Below, in pieces: positions 22,260 through 33,300 of a stretch of DNA of 64,000 nucleotides. The stretch is from Craspedostauros australis (lineage: Eukaryota; Bacillariophyta; Bacillariophyceae; Mastogloiales; Achnanthaceae), in the NCBI GenBank assembly GCA_026770025.1, contig JAMXDE010000015.1, positions 1-64,000 of the forward strand, given 5' to 3'. Below the pieces are notes generated by a model that was not told where the DNA came from, ran no database searches, and was given only the letters and a program-made list of their open reading frames with translations. Numbering within the stretch: the first letter of the stretch is position 1; each line of letters begins with the position of its first letter. The translations under genes were made by a program, and so were the position numbers.

Positions 22260-23177
22260 TGTCAGGAATCGGGTGTTATGAAACACGTGATTGCCGCACC
22301 TCCCAGAAGTATTTGGGGTCAAGTGTTGTGAAACACTAAATTACCGCACCTCCCGCTGTGACATTATGAGCATCAAAATGTGAGGTACATGATGAGGCGA
22401 AGGCTGTCCTGAGACGAATGGCGAATGACAAGTGTGGATCGGATGATGACGACTGTGAAGGATAATGCAATCATCCAATGCACGATTGCATGTCACACGG
22501 GGCTGCAATGATGCATTCGTGACCATCATCAGGTACAAGCGAATACAGCCCTCATGTAATGACGGACAAAGAACCGAGGAGTTGGAATATCCCATTACCA
22601 CGAAGTACAAAAAGGACCGTGAGAGAACTCTCCGGTGATAATGGATGAAGCTGGTAACGAACCGGCGAAAGGAATGTGATAAGGGATGGCTGCCTCAACA
22701 CGAGAAATCGTGTGAGAATGTGATCAGGGATGGATGCCTCAACACGAGAAATCGTGTGAGAAATCGTGAGAACAACGGTTCAACCGTGAGAACAGTTGTG
22801 TCTCTTGTGTTTTGTGAAAACACGAAGATGATGATCCGACTGAGTGAAACGAGTCGGTAACGCCTGTGAATCAATGATGTCTATGCTGACAAAACTATTG
22901 GTAGAGGGCAGGAGATGGAATATCTGAGATGCATGATGAGATGCACCAATACTGCAAGATGAGATGTACATGGAGTACATGCTGCATGACATGATGAAGC
23001 AGGAGGACAGCACTGCATGAGCAAGGGCAAGACTGTGTGCTACTGTGGATTATGTATGCTTTGGCAAATGGAATTGAAAGTGATGAAGATGTTGTACTCA
23101 CAGTTCCAACAATGCAATAACATGAATAGGTAACCAGATACTACTACTAGAGACTGGGGTACCCCGGATTTCCAACA
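22260..23177 (+). repeat. Upstream LTR of copia C (918 bp)
   Basis: It begins TGTCAGGAATCGGGTG and ends GGATTTCCAACA. Near the start two related blocks repeat about 60 bp apart, each with a GTGTT...AACAC inverted pair followed by TTGCCGCACCTCCC or TACCGCACCTCCC. Between 22690 and 22860 there is a cluster of short hairpins, described among the findings. A CGTTTCGAAACG palindrome follows the LTR directly at 23178. Confidence 0.92.
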
Positions 23178-26100
23178 CGTTTCGAAACGTTTATGATTGA
23201 AATCCAACGTTTCCACCACCACCAACACTAGCCAACATCACCATCATCGACATGACCACCATCTACACTCAAGACCATCGCGAGTAATGATCCCCTGTGT
23301 GAAGAGAGAGGAGAGCAAGCCGCTCTGCAGCATGATGCTCCTTGCCAATGGATGCCAAGATCGGCATGGTAACCCCCACACGAACGACGATGTCAAGACG
23401 ATGATGATGATCGAATCGAGCACCACCGCGAGTCCACCAGCAGAGTGGAGACCGCAGCTGAGGCAAGTACAGACACTACATGTATTGCTGGAAGCAAGGA
23501 GGCGCTCGGAACACGCGCATTGGAAGAACTGTCCATGGTCATGGGACCATGAAGTCAAGGAAGGCATGGAGACCTTCACGGCTGTGTTGGAGTACGAGAG
23601 CAAGCTGTACGCAAGAAGAGATTCGGACACAGCAGACCACGCTCTCGGATGCATCAGATTCAGCAGACTGCGCCATGAGGGCGAGATAGCTGAAGGAGCT
23701 CAACGAGATGCAATTGAGGAAGCAATGAGAGCTTCCTACCTACCCTGCAAGAATGGAGCTGCCTCATCAGCATTCGGTCAATATGGAAGCCGAGATGGAC
23801 GAGGAGCAACACGGATCGCTGATGCCGAACGTCTGTGCGCATGGCGCGCGACGCAATCGAGCACGAGCATGCAGGCAGGGATGATAAGGTGAAGAGAGAT
23901 CAAGATCTACGCAGGAATGGGCATGGAGCAGCAACGGAAAGCATCGAGATGATCACATGGCATTGATTATCATCGTGTGATACAGGCTCGAGTGCTGGCT
24001 GCGATTCCTACTGTGAGATGATCGAGAAGGTAAGAGTGCAATCTGCCAGCCATGAATTGGCGACAACAACGAGAACAGCAACACAGGAAGTGTGTGCTTC
24101 GACGAGAAGGGAAAGCGCTGGAACAAGCTGGACGGGAGGTCCTTCTGCGCTTCGATCCCAGGCTTAATACGAATGACGAGGAACAAGAGGTGTCCTCGCC
24201 ATCGGAGAAGACGATGATTTCAGACACCCGCAGAGCTATGAGCCTCATCTACGACCGCCACCGTATCAAACACGGTTATAAGTGCGCACGAGGCAACGGC
24301 AGTGAGAGAGTGAGATAGATAGATGACACTGACAGCGGATCGGTCGGTTCAGGAGCAGACGTCCTAACCGCGATGCCCACAACAGCAAGATGAAGGAAGC
24401 TTGGTCGGCCAAGGTCGCGACAGACGGGATGGACGGGATGGATGACATCGCTCTCATCACAAACGACGAGCCGATGCCCATGCCCATCAACGAAAATGTG
24501 GTCGGCATCAAAAATATGACCAACACGAAATTCGTGGCCATCACCGAAATCGCGAACAACGACCAAAAATGTGACCATCAGAAACCACACGATGATGCGC
24601 GACGACAACGCGATCACGAACAACATGGCACTCGTAACAATCAACAATGATGGGGTTTCCGACTTCGACAGCGGAACACCAGCCAATAACTACGAGTGGA
24701 CCAGGGAGGAGATAGCCGAGTACACTCCAGGAGTGTATGGCTACTACGGGTCTACGAACGATCACGATGGAGTTGATCAACAGACAACCCTTTTCATCCG
24801 AGAATGAAGAGGAAGATGGCAACGCCAACTACAACCAAGGCGAAACGAGTGATGAGGAGCACAAAGGACTGCATATGGATGCAGGTTCGATCTGCCTCTT
24901 GGTTCGATACTCGTTGAGCAGCATGACGTCTGCCACCGATGTGCGCGTCGAGCTTTCGATGATCTGCTACGATGCGATCGACGAATTCGAGAGTCGACTG
25001 CGCAGATGAGTGCACCCACGCGGGTTGCACTACATGATGCATGAGATTGGCGTGCGGAGCGCACTCGACGTGGCTCGCAACGTGTACGCAATCAACGACA
25101 TGCTAGAGAACAGCAACTTCACTTCTGATCCAACAGACGCTGATTGGATACAGGAGTCGCATGCAAGCGGTATGGACCGCACGAGTGAACCTGGTGATGA
25201 CCAGGATCCTACTCACGATGAACGTGACATGGATGGATACGTCATGTGAGCAATTCGAGAGTATTGAGAATGCCAGCAGGTCAGTACTGACAGACCTGGG
25301 AGATGACGACTCTACTTCAGGGAAGAGTACCCCAGATAGAAGAGTGACTTGGGAGCGACGTGCGGATACCATCCGAAGCATGGAGACCGACGATGCTGAT
25401 CAGAGCAGAAGAGCCGGAGACGATACAGATACAGAAGACGCTGCTCGAGGGCAAGATGACTTGCTCCCTACCCAAGGGGAAAATGAATCGTACGATGACG
25501 ACGACGATGAATCCGGAAGGGACGATGAGACGGGACGAGACGATTTGGCCGAGAACGCACCAAATACGGTCCCAATCGCAGAACCTGTCGTGCACATGCC
25601 GAGGATGCTGAGTGCTCTCAAGGGATACTACGATATGCCCATTCCGAAGGAGGAGCGAGAACTTGGATCAAGTGAAGAATCAGAATCAGAGAATGATGAG
25701 GGGTATGAGACCACTCGAGAGATGACTACCACACTACCGGCGACAGGAGGACCCAACTTTCACACAGACGGGTCAACATTCAACAGAGATATCGCAGGCA
25801 TGACGATTGACACCACTCATGAGAAGATGAGCCTGGGTGACTTCATCGCCGCGAACCAAGCATTGAACTACATACAGAACGAAGAGGGATCCGAGCAACC
25901 AAATGTCGCAATGATGCTGGATCCAACCACAATTGACGAATGAAGGGGTCATGTGGATCCCGAGAAGAGCAGTGAATGGCGGGAGGCCATGATGGTACGG
26001 TTCAGTGATATAGCCATAGCATGAGCATGGCAGATGATCAAGAAGAACCGGATGCCGAATGATCGGCGAGATACTACGAGCACAGATATGAGATCGGTGT

Positions 26101-28161
26101 GCGATGACAATGAGATCGATGAGAGAGAGACACGAATCTGGAAAGGATACAGCTATGAGAGCGCGAGCCATGAACGGCGGATTCCAGATACAGTGAGCCA
26201 AGACGCATCGATATACGATCAATGAGAGAGACGCGGGCATGTCGGATGAAGAATCGAATGACAGAGCCGGAAGGGAGGAACCTCAGATGAATGGAGGATG
26301 AATGGCAGGATGCCACCAACCACTCCCATGACGAAGAAGCTGCAGCATGATGAATCGATGCTATCCAGAAGAGGATGAAGGTGATCGACAGCGTGGTTGC
26401 AAGGCAACACGACGACAGAGCTGGCAGCTGACCACAATATACCAATACCCAACGAGGGTGACAAACGAAGCATCAGAATCAGGAGACGACGATGGCTACG
26501 CAACTGCACAGGAGACGATGACCGCTCCAGTGGCAACAGACGGACCCAACTTCGAACAAGGCGGGTCAATCATCAACAAGGACGTCGCAGGCATGAGGAT
26601 CGATGCTATCCAATGAAGGATGAGAGTGATCGACTTCATCGCTGCAAGTCAGGATGTTGAGAGCGAACGCGACGGCGAGAGAGATTCGTGCACATCAACA
26701 CTGGAATGATGCCGAATATATATGCGCCTGAGGAATGCCAGGATCATGTGGATCCTGACGAGCAGAAGGGACGAAGTACGAGTGACTTGGAGATAAGCCG
26801 CTGAAGGCACGGACCTCGAGTACTATCCCACGAGACCAGTGGCAAGGATGCCACGGATGACACGCGGCTTGGCACCGCACAACAATGCGCCAGAACACCA
26901 CTCCAACTCAGATTCAAGCGGTGGAGGTGGTGAGTCAGCTGAGGAAGCAGAGAAGACCCCAGCAACTGTGAGAGAGGAAATGAGACGTCCGAGCATGCAT
27001 ACACGGCTATGATGCTGGACCCCACCACATCCGAAGAATGCTGGGACCATGCGGATCCAGCGAAACGAAGCGAAAGAAATGGCAGGAGGCCATCAACAAG
27101 GAGTTCTACGACATGGTCAGACGAGGAGTCTGGCAGAAGATCAAGAAGAGCGAGATGCCGAGGGATCGGCGGTGTGTGAAGACGAAGTGGGTCTTCAAGG
27201 AGAAGAGATCTACATGCAGTGTCCCAAGAGAAAGGAACACGAACCGGATGAATGCGTGCTGCTGAAGAAGACCATCTACGGGTCGGTGCAGAGCGCGAGG
27301 CAATGAAACGAGGAGCTTGCGAACACATTGACCAAGCTTGGCTCCTGGCAGAGCAAGGCGGATCCATGTCTGCTAATCCGGAATCGGGAAGGGAGCCTCG
27401 TCCTCATCAGGACGTGCGCCAACGATCGCCTGTGCATCGGAAGCACACGTGAGCTGAGGCAATCGGTGAAGAACATCAAGAGAGAGCGATTCGGAATCAA
27501 GATCGAGAATGGTCTCGAGGACTACTTGAATTGCCGCATCGGATCCAATGAGAGCAAGACCAACTGCTGGGTGAACCAGCCACTCATCATTCAACAGGAA
27601 CAACAAAGCTTCAAAGATACGGAACACCTGGCATACATGGCCGAGGGATCCAGAGGAACGACGAAGCACCCAAGGTCGATAAGGATCGACACAGCAGATA
27701 CCACAGCGGTGTGGGTATGCTGCTATACCTGGTGAAGCATTCGAGACCAGACGTCGCGAATGCCATCCGAGAACTGATGAAGGTGTTGGATGGGCCAACG
27801 ACCACAGCATTGAGAGATGCTGAGAGTGACGAAGCTCGTGTCGGACACGAGTATATGGATTGAGGATGGAGAGACCTGTGGATGTGATGGTTGACAACGT
27901 GAGAGCGATCTTCATCGCTATCAACCCATCGACATCAGCCAGGACGAGACACATCGACGAGCGCAATCACTTCATCAGAGAGCTGATTGCGAACAAGGAA
28001 GCGAGGGCTCGATTCGTGAAGTCAGAGGACAACATCTCTGACGGGTTCACGAAGAATACAAGAAAGGAGATCTACGATCGGCACAAGGGGAGCATCATTC
28101 AGCCCAGGTCAGCATTGGACTGAACAAGGTGGATGATATGGTCGGATCGGCAATGGAAGGG

Positions 28162-29079
28162 TGTCAGGAATCGGGTGTTATGAAACACGTGATTGCCGCA
28201 CCTCCCAGAAGTATTTGGGGTCAAGTGTTGTGAAACACTAAATTACCGCACCTCCCGCTGTGACATTATGAGCATCAAAATGTGAGGTACATGATGAGGC
28301 GAAGGCTGTCCTGAGACGAATGGCGAATGACAAGTGTGGATCGGATGATGACGACTGTGAAGGATAATGCAATCATCCAATGCACGATTGCATGTCACAC
28401 GGGGCTGCAATGATGCATTCGTGACCATCATCAGGTACAAGCGAATACAGCCCTCATGTAATGACGGACAAAGAACCGAGGAGTCGGAATATCCCATTAC
28501 CACGAAGTACAAAAAGGACCGTGAGAGAACTCTCCGGTGATAATGGATGAAGCTGGTAACGAACCGGCGAAAGGAATGTGATAAGGGATGGCTGCCTCAA
28601 CACGAGAAATCGTGTGAGAATGTGATCAGGGATGGATGCCTCAACACGAGAAATCGTGTGAGAAATCGTGAGAACAACGGTTCAACCGTGAGAACAGTTG
28701 TGTCTCTTGTGTTTTGTGAAAACACGAAGATGATGATCCGACTGAGTGAAACGAGTCGGTAACGCCTGTGAATCAATGATGTCTATGCTGACAAAACTAT
28801 TGGTAGAGGGCAGGAGATGGAATATCTGAGATGCATGATGAGATGCACCAATACTGCAAGATGAGATGTACATGGAGTACATGCTGCATGACATGATGAA
28901 GCAGGAGGACAGCACTGCATGAGCAAGGGCAAGACTGTGTGCTACTGTGGATTATGTATGCTTTGGCAAATGGAATTGAAAGTGATGAAGATGTTGTACT
29001 CACAGTTCCAACAATGCAATAACATGAATAGGTAACCAGATACTACTACTAGAGACTGGGGTACCCCGGATTTCCAACA
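28162..29079 (+). repeat. Downstream LTR of copia C (918 bp)
   Basis: It is identical to 22260-23177 apart from one base by eye. The purine-rich GCAATGGAAGGG directly before it is the likely plus-strand priming tract; the same tract precedes the LTR of copia E. Confidence 0.92.
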
Positions 29080-29196
29080 TGGATCTGTCTCCAAACGTGG
29101 GGTTCGGCGAAGTGTCCATTCGACCTACTGGAATGCTGACGAGTCGGATGATTCGTAGTCTCTCTCGCTAAGGTGGTTACTAGTTTAGCTCTATTA
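29080..29196 (-). repeat. Upstream LTR of copia B, second part
   Basis: It continues the LTR split by copia C and ends with GCTCTATTA. It matches 10950-11066. The CACTT after it is the target duplication of B within copia A. Confidence 0.88.
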
Positions 29197-29467
29197 CACT
29201 TTTCCCACTCTGTTTGGCTGTGCGAATGCTCTTCGTCACACCAGTCTCCTCTTGCTTGACCGCCTTGAGAATCCTCGTCTCCTCGCGGTGTAGTCTTGCA
29301 GACCGTTCCTCTTCGGTCTCGTCGATCGCGCTTGCGTCTGCGCCTGATAGGACAGTAGCCGCGGCTGCTTCCTTCTCTTGTCGTGGTGGAGTCTCACTCG
29401 CACCTTCTTCTCTCTTGATAGCCGGTTGGGACAGAGGGATGTCTCTCAATTCCTCTTCCTCGCTCAT
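29197..29467 (-). pseudogene. Copia A gag, N-terminal part, fossil
   Basis: The minus-strand ATG at 29467 opens MSEEEELRDIPLSQPAIK, nearly the same as the start of the copia D Gag at 61724. It is an acidic, Glu-rich leader with alternating basic residues. The rest of this Gag lies across the B/C insertion at 8920-10534. Between the ATG and the LTR lie about 80 bases of leader, beginning with the CGTTTATAAACG palindrome next to the LTR. Confidence 0.82.
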
Positions 29468-29549
29468 TCAGCTTGCTGCTCTTGAATGATGTTCGTCTTC
29501 CTCGTACGATCCGATCCGCGGGCTCGCCCTGATCTATCGTTTATAAACG

Positions 29550-30353
29550 TGTTGGCAATTTCCGTGCTTGGTAGCCTACGATCGTGGAGGGTGGTGTTGG
29601 TTGATAGTCGTCCGTTTGCTATTTCATTACGTTGGCACTCCGATCCTCTCGGTGTACGCCCGTTCTCTTGCCCGATGCTCTCGGTGCTTCAATCTGTTTT
29701 GTAGATTCGGTCTCCGACTATGAGTCGGTACGCGAGATGCTCTCTCGCTCCTCTCTGTATTCTCTCTCTCTCTCTGTCTCAACATCGTGTGCTTCGTGCT
29801 ACACAATACTACATGTTCGATGCGTACTCCGCATTCGACACTCTGTTCATTCAGTACTGGTTCATACTCCATGAGGACTCGCCATTTGAAGTTCATCTCC
29901 CGTATCCATGATCTTGATGCCCTTCGGTCATTCGGATCTTCGCTTCCTGCTCTGACTTGGAGACAGATGTCGACGTGGTGACATGATGACATCCTGTCAA
30001 TGTCAGTAGGCGTCCTTCTGCTCTCCAGATGTCACGTTCCATTGGTGATGCAGTGGTCTGTCAGATGATATCGTCATCTGAGGTTTAGTTGGGAAGTACC
30101 TCGAGATTCTCTTGGTACCATTGATGGATGGACGGACGATATTCCAATTCTCTCAGAAATCGTCATTTGCAAATTTCCTTCCAGAAATCTTGCCCCTTTT
30201 CGTGTGTTCCATTTCCGCTGTAATTCTGACGAATCACAGCGTACTATCGACACGAATGTAGTTATACCGTCCAAGTGCGTATGAGAGAATAACGGGTGAA
30301 CGATGCACATATACACGTACATCTCGACATATACTCACATGTACATCTCGACA
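29550..30353 (-). repeat. Upstream LTR of copia A (804 bp)
   Basis: It has TG...CA termini. It aligns along its whole length with 4280-5066 and with the D LTR, but with many differences, for example AATTTCCGTGCTTGGTAGCC where the other two share AAGTTCCGCTCACGGTAACC. The LINE begins at the very next base. Confidence 0.88.
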
Positions 30354-33300
30354 ATCCGAACCAAAGTACCAGGACCTGTGGGAAACCATCCGACGGCACA
30401 AGGTGGACATTGCACTCTTGACAGAGGTGGGCATCAACTGGAGCAAGGTGCCACGACACTGGCATCTGCATGAAACGGCACAGAAGAACATCCCTCAGTC
30501 GCGCACGGTTACATTGCACAACAAATTCAACTCCCCACGAGTGCGCCAGTGGGGAGGCACAGCCATCCTCATGCATGGCAACACCAGAGGCCGCGTGCTA
30601 TCTTCCTCTGTCGACACACACGGTTGGGGAAGGTGGGTCAGCGTGCTTCTCCAGGGCAAGGGCGGCATCAAGATTCGGGTGGTGTCGACGTACGTGGCCA
30701 ACAAGTCGGTCAAGACTCCAGGTATGGTGTACAACCAGCTGGCAGCCAACGCGGCGGCAGACGGCATCGACACGGACCCCATCAGCCTGCACATACAGGA
30801 ACTGCAACAGCAAGTGCACCTGTGGCATCAAGCAGGGGAAACCGTAATACTTGGTGGCGACATCAACATGGATGTGAGGTCATCAAGAATGGGTTCCATG
30901 CTCGCGGAGGAAGGGCTAGGAGAGGCAATGTCCACCCAACACCCGACACCGACGGCCACTCACATCCGCAATCGTGCTTGCACCCAAATCGACGGGATCT
31001 GGACCTCACGCGAGGCAACACCCTCACAATCAGGTGCCACCCCATTCGGAAGTTGGGACCATCGCATGGTGTGGGCCGACTTTCTTGCATCCCAACTCTT
31101 GGGTCAGCGCAGAACGTCGACCCAACCATTCCGGGGCCGCAGGCTTCAGCTCCAAAGCCCTGCAACCGTCAACCGCTATCTTGAAGAATATGCCAAAGCA
31201 GCAAAGCGACTCCGCCTGCTGGAGAGGGCCATGGCCTTGGAGCAATCCATCACAGCAGGACCACTCACCAAGAGCCAGCAAGCGGACATCGAAAGCATTG
31301 ATGAGGATCGCACCGAAGCTATGCTATGGGCCGAAAAGGGCTGCAGGAAAGTCCGCATGGGTAGGGTGCTGTACTTGCCGCTGGTTGCCAGAGTCCAGAA
31401 GGCTCACAAATTCTGGACGGAGTCCATCCGGCGCAGGCAAGGCCACCAGGTGAAAGGCTCTACCATCGACAGGCTGAAGAAGCAGTCCCAGCTCGGCCAT
31501 GTTCGCACGAAAGGCATGAGCATCGCTGCCATGACAACAGAACGCAACCGAGCGTGGAAGCAGCTGAAGAAAGAAAAGCGCATGGCTGCCGAGCACCGAG
31601 CGGACTTCTTACAATCCAATGCGGAGTACGTGAGTGACAGTGGGGGCGACCAGACGAAGCACAGGCGGCAGTTGGCCGAGCGCGAGGAGACAAGGGCGAA
31701 GTTCCGTCGCATCCGACATGCGCTGTCAGGGTCGGCACTTGACTCGCAAGTCGCCATGGTGATCCATGACGGTCCAGGCGGTGGCGGCCAGGTTCTCACG
31801 GAGCCTGAGGAAGTGGCCCGAGCGTGCTGCGAGACAAACATCGCCAAAAATCAGGCTGCATGGTCCTCTGAATTGTGTACAGGACGTCTCAGCCGCCGTG
31901 TGGGGAAATATGGAACATCCCTGGCTGCCGATGCAATCATCCAAGGCCTTGTTCCCACGCAAATTCAGAGGGGAACAGCGGAGCTGCTCCATGCGCTACG
32001 CCAGCCGTCGCAAACCACACCATGGTCCCAGCAAGACACGGCGATCACCACCGAAGAGCACGTGGAAGGATGGCGCAAGATCAAGGAGCGTACGTCGTCA
32101 GGTCCATCGGGCATTCATTTTGGCTGCTGGAAAGCAAATTCCAGGGACCCTCAGCTTGCGGCGATCGATGCCATCATGCGGTCTATTCCGTAACACACGG
32201 GCTACAGTCTGCTCAGATGGCAGCAGTGCACCGACGTCCAGCTTCGGAAGCAACCGGGCAACCTCGCCGTCACCAAGACGTGGACAATCGGTCTCATGGA
32301 AAGCGACTTCAACATGAACACCAGGCAATTGGGCTGCACAGCCCGCCGACACGCAGAGAGCAACGCCACTATCGCGGACGAGCAATACGGCAGCAGGCAG
32401 GCGCACACGGCCCAAGAGGTGCTTGTAAACATGTGCCTGACGTACGACATCATGAGGCTTACGGGGCGAGACGCAGCAGTGTGCTCCAACGACGCCAAAG
32501 GCTGTTACGACCGCATATCGCATCCGGCATTCGGGATGGCTCTCCGACGCCAAGGGGCACCTCGTCAGCCCATCGAAAGTGTTCTATGCACGTTCCAGCA
32601 CATTCGGCACAAAATCAGCATGTGGTCAGGCGTCTCAGCAGCCAGCTACTCCGGATCTCTCCTCCCCCGGCCAATCCAAGGACTCGTCCAGGGCCTGGGA
32701 GTGGCCCCCACAGGTTGGCTGCTGATCAGCTCGGCCCTCATCGACTGAATGCACGCCAAAGGGTTTGGGTTCCAATACGGCGAATCGAACAGACGTCCAC
32801 AACGGTTGGTCTGCTTCGCGTACGTGGATGACACCAATTTGGTTCACACGTTGCAATCCTCCGACGTGCCGTCCCAGTCCAGAGAGTTCCAGGCAGTGGT
32901 ATCTCAATGGGAAGCAATGCTGACTGCTTCCGGTGGATGTCTTGCTCCGGAAAAGAGCTTCTGGCAGCTGATCAAATTCAAGTGGGGCAACTGCAGATGG
33001 CAATATGACAAAAGTTGGAGGCTGCACGACATCCATATGCAAGGAGCAAGTGGTGAAGCCCAGGTGTTGCAGCATATGCCAGTGCACCAGGCCAGCAAAT
33101 ACCTGGGCATGATGATGCGGCGAGATGGAGGCCAACAGGAGCATGCGACGTATCTCCAAGGCAAAGCGGAGGCATGGGCGGCACACATCCGGACGTCACG
33201 CATCTCCAAACAGGACACTGAAGTTGCCCTCAAGGCAGTCCTATGGCCTGCGCTGGAGTACTCGTTGGCAGCCACCACTCTCACACACAGTCAGCGCGAA

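Larger units (their letters stand above)
22260..29079 (+). mobile_element. Copia C: Ty1/copia element with near-identical LTRs and decayed interior, nested in an LTR of B
   Basis: This plus-strand element is bounded by two 918-bp LTRs (22260-23177 and 28162-29079), TG...CA in form. By eye they differ at one base (near 22582 against 28484). TGGATC flanks both sides (22254-22259 and 29080-29085), reading as a 5-6 bp target duplication. The interior recalls the pol of copia E. Parts recognised are Gag-like peptides, the acidic linker between integrase and RT in about three diverged versions, and RT and RNase H remnants (VDNVRAIFIAINPSTSARTRHID near 27890). No protease or integrase core was recognised. 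The interior is heavily broken (well over ten breaks), so this copy cannot encode its own proteins and must have been moved by a relative. The insertion is the youngest layer of the nest. Confidence 0.87.
10535..29196 (-). mobile_element. Copia B: large Ty1/copia-type LTR element nested in A
   Basis: This minus-strand element is inserted into the gag leader of copia A, with a 5-bp target duplication CACTT at 10530-10534 and 29197-29201. The LTRs are 10535-11066 (downstream) and 21839-22259 plus 29080-29196 (upstream, split by copia C). They do not end in TG...CA. Instead they begin TAATAGAGC and end GCTCTATTA, a perfect 9-bp inverted repeat. A purine tract (GATGAAGGGGAG on the minus strand) abuts the downstream LTR. 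Two long ORFs, gag-protease and pol, are open throughout, so the coding part looks whole; the only interruption I see is C inside the LTR. By eye the two LTRs differ at one base, so the insertion is recent. Without C the element is about 11.8 kb, large for copia. Confidence 0.88.
4280..30353 (-). mobile_element. Copia A: Ty1/copia LTR retrotransposon, broken, interrupted by copia B
   Basis: This minus-strand Ty1/copia element is bounded by LTRs at 29550-30353 (upstream) and 4280-5066 (downstream), both TG...CA in form. Its own sequence is 4280-10534 plus 29197-30353; copia B and, inside that, copia C fill the rest. Visible parts in copia order are gag with two CCHC zinc knuckles, protease, integrase, reverse transcriptase and RNase H. 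A purine-rich tract (AGGAAGGG on the minus strand) abuts the downstream LTR. The element is broken, with roughly five or six breaks in the coding region besides the B insertion. The two LTRs are clearly diverged and of different subtypes, and no target duplication is seen (ACACA against ATCCG). It is the oldest layer of the nest and is possibly a recombinant. It belongs to the same family as copia D. Confidence 0.88.

Noticed and set aside
23197-23892. 231-residue frame near the start of the copia C interior as a host gene
   Set aside because: It sits where the Gag of this family should be, directly after LTR and leader, so it is treated as part of the fossil element.
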